Under the pieces are notes generated by a model that was not told where the DNA came from, did no database searches, and saw only the letters and a program-made list of their open reading frames with translations. Positions 5,672 through 6,462 of a stretch of DNA of 6,462 nt are shown in pieces. Source of the DNA: Halobacteriales archaeon (GTDB lineage: Archaea; Thermoplasmatota; E2; JACPAO01; JAHFTW01); contig JAIVGU010000219.1 of the NCBI GenBank assembly GCA_020201445.1, positions 1-6,462 on the forward strand, given 5' to 3'. Made by a program: the position numbers and the translations under genes. Numbering within the stretch: the stretch's first letter is position 1; every line of letters begins with the position of its first letter.

Positions 5672-5692
5672 TGGCTGAAGCCATCATGGTGC
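5663..5692 (+). promoter_or_regulatory. 13-bp hairpin enclosing the uS5 stop and the small-ORF start
   Basis: CCATGATGGC at 5666-5675 and GCCATCATGG at 5680-5689 are a perfect 10-bp inverted repeat around the tetraloop TGAA (5676-5679). The stem extends outward through one G-U wobble (5665/5690), C-G (5664/5691) and G-C (5663/5692), giving 13 base pairs. The paired bases include the ATG at 5668, the adjacent ATG at 5671 and the uS5 stop (5669-5671), while the AGGAGGTG just upstream stays free. No run of T follows, so it does not look like an intrinsic terminator. A role in controlling initiation, coupling or RNA processing is inferred only. Confidence 0.65.
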
Positions 5693-5748
5693 AGGCGGCG
5701 CAAGCCGCCGGACCTTCTGGCCCGCAGGGCCAGGGAGGGAAGGCATGA
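5668..5748 (+). CDS. Possible 26-residue small protein or leader peptide between uS5 and uL30
   Basis: This 26-codon ORF begins ATG-ATG (5668, 5671) and reads MMAEAIM at its start and GPSGPQGQGGKA at its end, with TGA at 5746-5748. I do not recognise it as any known family. Support for translation comes from context. AGGAGGTG lies 5 nt upstream. The start overlaps the uS5 stop as ATGA, and the stop overlaps the uL30 start as ATGA, exactly the coupling used elsewhere in this operon. It spans two hairpins, so its translation would open the second one near the uL30 ribosome binding site, as a leader peptide could. Its frame differs from uL30 (77-nt offset), so it is not simply a longer uL30. A chance ORF in an 81-nt spacer remains possible. 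Confidence 0.5.
   Translation: MMAEAIMVQAAQAAGPSGPQGQGGKA
5713..5738 (+). promoter_or_regulatory. GC-rich hairpin abutting and possibly covering the uL30 ribosome binding site
   Basis: CTGGCCC (5717-5723) and GGGCCAG (5727-5733) form a perfect 7-bp stem with a 3-nt loop GCA. With one bulged base (G5735), CCTT at 5713-5716 can also pair with the G5734, A5736, G5737 and G5738 of the downstream GGAGGG, the binding site for uL30 (5734-5739, 5 nt before ATG 5745). The short core stem is certain from the sequence; the extension over the binding site is weaker. A ribosome translating the small ORF would melt this structure. Confidence 0.5.
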
Positions 5749-6353
5749 GCGCCCCCCTGGCCCAGGCCGCCACCGCCGGCGCTGCGACGCAGGGCCCCAA
5801 GCAGATCGCCGGCCACGTCGTGACCGTCATCCGCCTGCGCGGCACCCAGAACCTCAACCCCAAGACGAAGGACACCCTGAAGTACCTCCGCCTCAACCGC
5901 GTCAACCACGCCGTGGTCCTCCCCGGCAACGAGACGACGGTCGGGATGCTGCAGGTCGCCAAGGACTACGTCACCTGGGGCGAGGTCGACGCCGCCACCC
6001 TGGCGACCGTCATCCGCAGCCGCGGCCGCGTGGCCGGCAACGACCCGCTGACCGAGGCGCACCTGGCCAAGACGACGCCGTACAAGACGTTCGACGCCCT
6101 CGCCGGCGCCATCGTCAAGGGCGAGTTCCACTACAAGGACATCCCCGACGTCAAGCCGCTGTTCCGCCTCCACCCGGCCCGCCAGGGCCTGGAGGGCATC
6201 AAGCGCTCCGTCCAGAACGGCGGCGCGCTCGGCTACCGCGGCAGCGACATCAACCGCCTCCTGGGCCGCATGCTCGGCGAGGCCTCGGGCGGCCAGGCGG
6301 AGACCAAGGCCCTGCCGAAGGCCGCGCCCAAGCCCGCCAAGGGAGGTGCCTGA
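5745..6353 (+). CDS. rpl30: Large-subunit ribosomal protein uL30 (L30p/L7e)
   Basis: This 202-residue protein is longer than the ~150-160 residues usual in archaea. uL30 binds domain II of 23S rRNA at the 50S surface. The conserved core runs from about residue 24 (VVTVIRLRGTQNLNPKTKDT) through LKYLRLNRVNHAVVLPGNET, MLQVAKDYVTWGEVD, the L7e-type extension with TPYKTFDALAGAIVKGE, KPLFRLHPARQGLEGIKRS at 137-155, and the closing GGALGYRGSDINRLLGRML. The first ~20 residues (Ala/Gln-rich) and the last ~25 (Ala/Lys/Pro-rich) are additions that look disordered. ATG 5745 has GGAGGG at 5734-5739 with 5-nt spacing and overlaps the stop of the small ORF as ATGA. The TGA at 6351-6353 shares one base with the uL15 ATG. 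Confidence 0.96.
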   Translation: MSAPLAQAATAGAATQGPKQIAGHVVTVIRLRGTQNLNPKTKDTLKYLRLNRVNHAVVLPGNETTVGMLQVAKDYVTWGEVDAATLATVIRSRGRVAGNDPLTEAHLAKTTPYKTFDALAGAIVKGEFHYKDIPDVKPLFRLHPARQGLEGIKRSVQNGGALGYRGSDINRLLGRMLGEASGGQAETKALPKAAPKPAKGGA

Positions 6354-6462
6354 TGGCATCGGGCGGCAAGGCCAAGAAGATGCGCGGCAACCACACGCAT
6401 GGGCGCGGCAAGAAGGCCGGCCGTGGCGCGGGTCTCCGGGGCGGCCGCGGCCGCGCCGGCGC
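6353..6462 (+). CDS. rpl15: Large-subunit ribosomal protein uL15 (L15p), 5' end only
   Basis: Thirty-six complete codons are visible before the window ends (two bases of codon 37 remain). The N-terminus reads KKMRGNHTHGRGKKAGRGAG followed by LRGGRGRAG, the glycine- and arginine-rich rRNA-threading tail typical of archaeal uL15 (usual pattern RG.RTHG.G..K..RGAG.RGGRG.AG). uL15 is a late-assembly 50S protein that threads into 23S rRNA. ATG 6353 shares its A... position with the last base of the uL30 stop (TGATG), and GGGAGGTG at 6341-6348 lies 4 nt upstream. In archaea this gene is normally followed by secY; that cannot be seen here. Confidence 0.93.
   Translation, partial: MASGGKAKKMRGNHTHGRGKKAGRGAGLRGGRGRAG

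Noticed and set aside
5663..5692. The hairpin as an intrinsic transcription terminator
   Set aside because: No T-run follows the stem, and the operon continues directly into uL30 and uL15 with coupled junctions. Archaeal termination normally uses T-rich tracts.
5668..5744. Start of uL30 at 5668, or a frameshifted longer uL30
   Set aside because: The 77-nt offset is not a multiple of three, and the conserved uL30 core is intact from the ATG at 5745 with its own GGAGGG site, so no frameshift is needed to explain the gene.

Overview
The window is a very GC-rich (roughly 70% by eye) piece of an archaeal chromosome that lies entirely inside the conserved ribosomal-protein 'spc' gene cluster. All genes are on the + strand. 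The order is uL14 (3' end only), uL24, eS4, uL5, uS14, uS8, uL6, eL32, eL19, uL18, uS5, uL30 and uL15 (5' end only). eS4, eL32 and eL19 occur only in archaea and eukaryotes, and this order is the usual archaeal one. Together with near-universal GGAGGTGA-type ribosome binding sites, this makes the source an archaeon. The proteins are basic rather than acidic, which argues against Halobacteria. A high-GC uncultured lineage such as a member of Thermoplasmatota is plausible, but that is a low-confidence guess.

Layout: 1-170 end of uL14; 179-646 uL24; 643-1362 eS4; 1355-1999 uL5 (TTG start); 1999-2160 uS14 (53-residue zinc protein); 2169-2558 uS8; 2570-3115 uL6; 3119-3703 eL32; 3700-4164 eL19; 4164-4676 uL18; 4694-5671 uS5; 5668-5748 a possible 26-codon small ORF; 5745-6353 uL30; 6353-6462 start of uL15. 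Neighbouring genes overlap by 1-8 nt or are separated by at most 17 nt, so there is no room for ordinary internal promoters or terminators. The whole set reads as one translationally coupled transcript whose promoter lies upstream and which probably continues into secY downstream. No tRNA, rRNA, CRISPR, IS element or non-coding stretch over 300 bases is present.

The genes supply parts of both subunits. uS5, uS8, uS14 and eS4 go to the 30S. uL5, uL6, uL14, uL15, uL18, uL24, uL30, eL19 and eL32 go to the 50S, with uL5 and uL18 forming the 5S rRNA binding pair.

Three things stand out. (1) The uS5-uL30 junction carries an undescribed-looking arrangement. A 26-codon ORF with a strong ribosome binding site overlaps uS5 and uL30 by ATGA at both ends. 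A 13-bp hairpin holds its start codon, and a second GC-rich hairpin abuts or covers the uL30 ribosome binding site. (2) uS5 has an N-terminal extension of about 90 residues made of Gly/Arg/Pro RGG-like repeats, including an exact 37-bp DNA repeat; it resembles the N-terminus of eukaryotic uS5 (RPS2). (3) Several other proteins (uL24, uL5, eL32, uL30) carry Lys/Ala/Pro-rich terminal tails that go beyond the usual family lengths.
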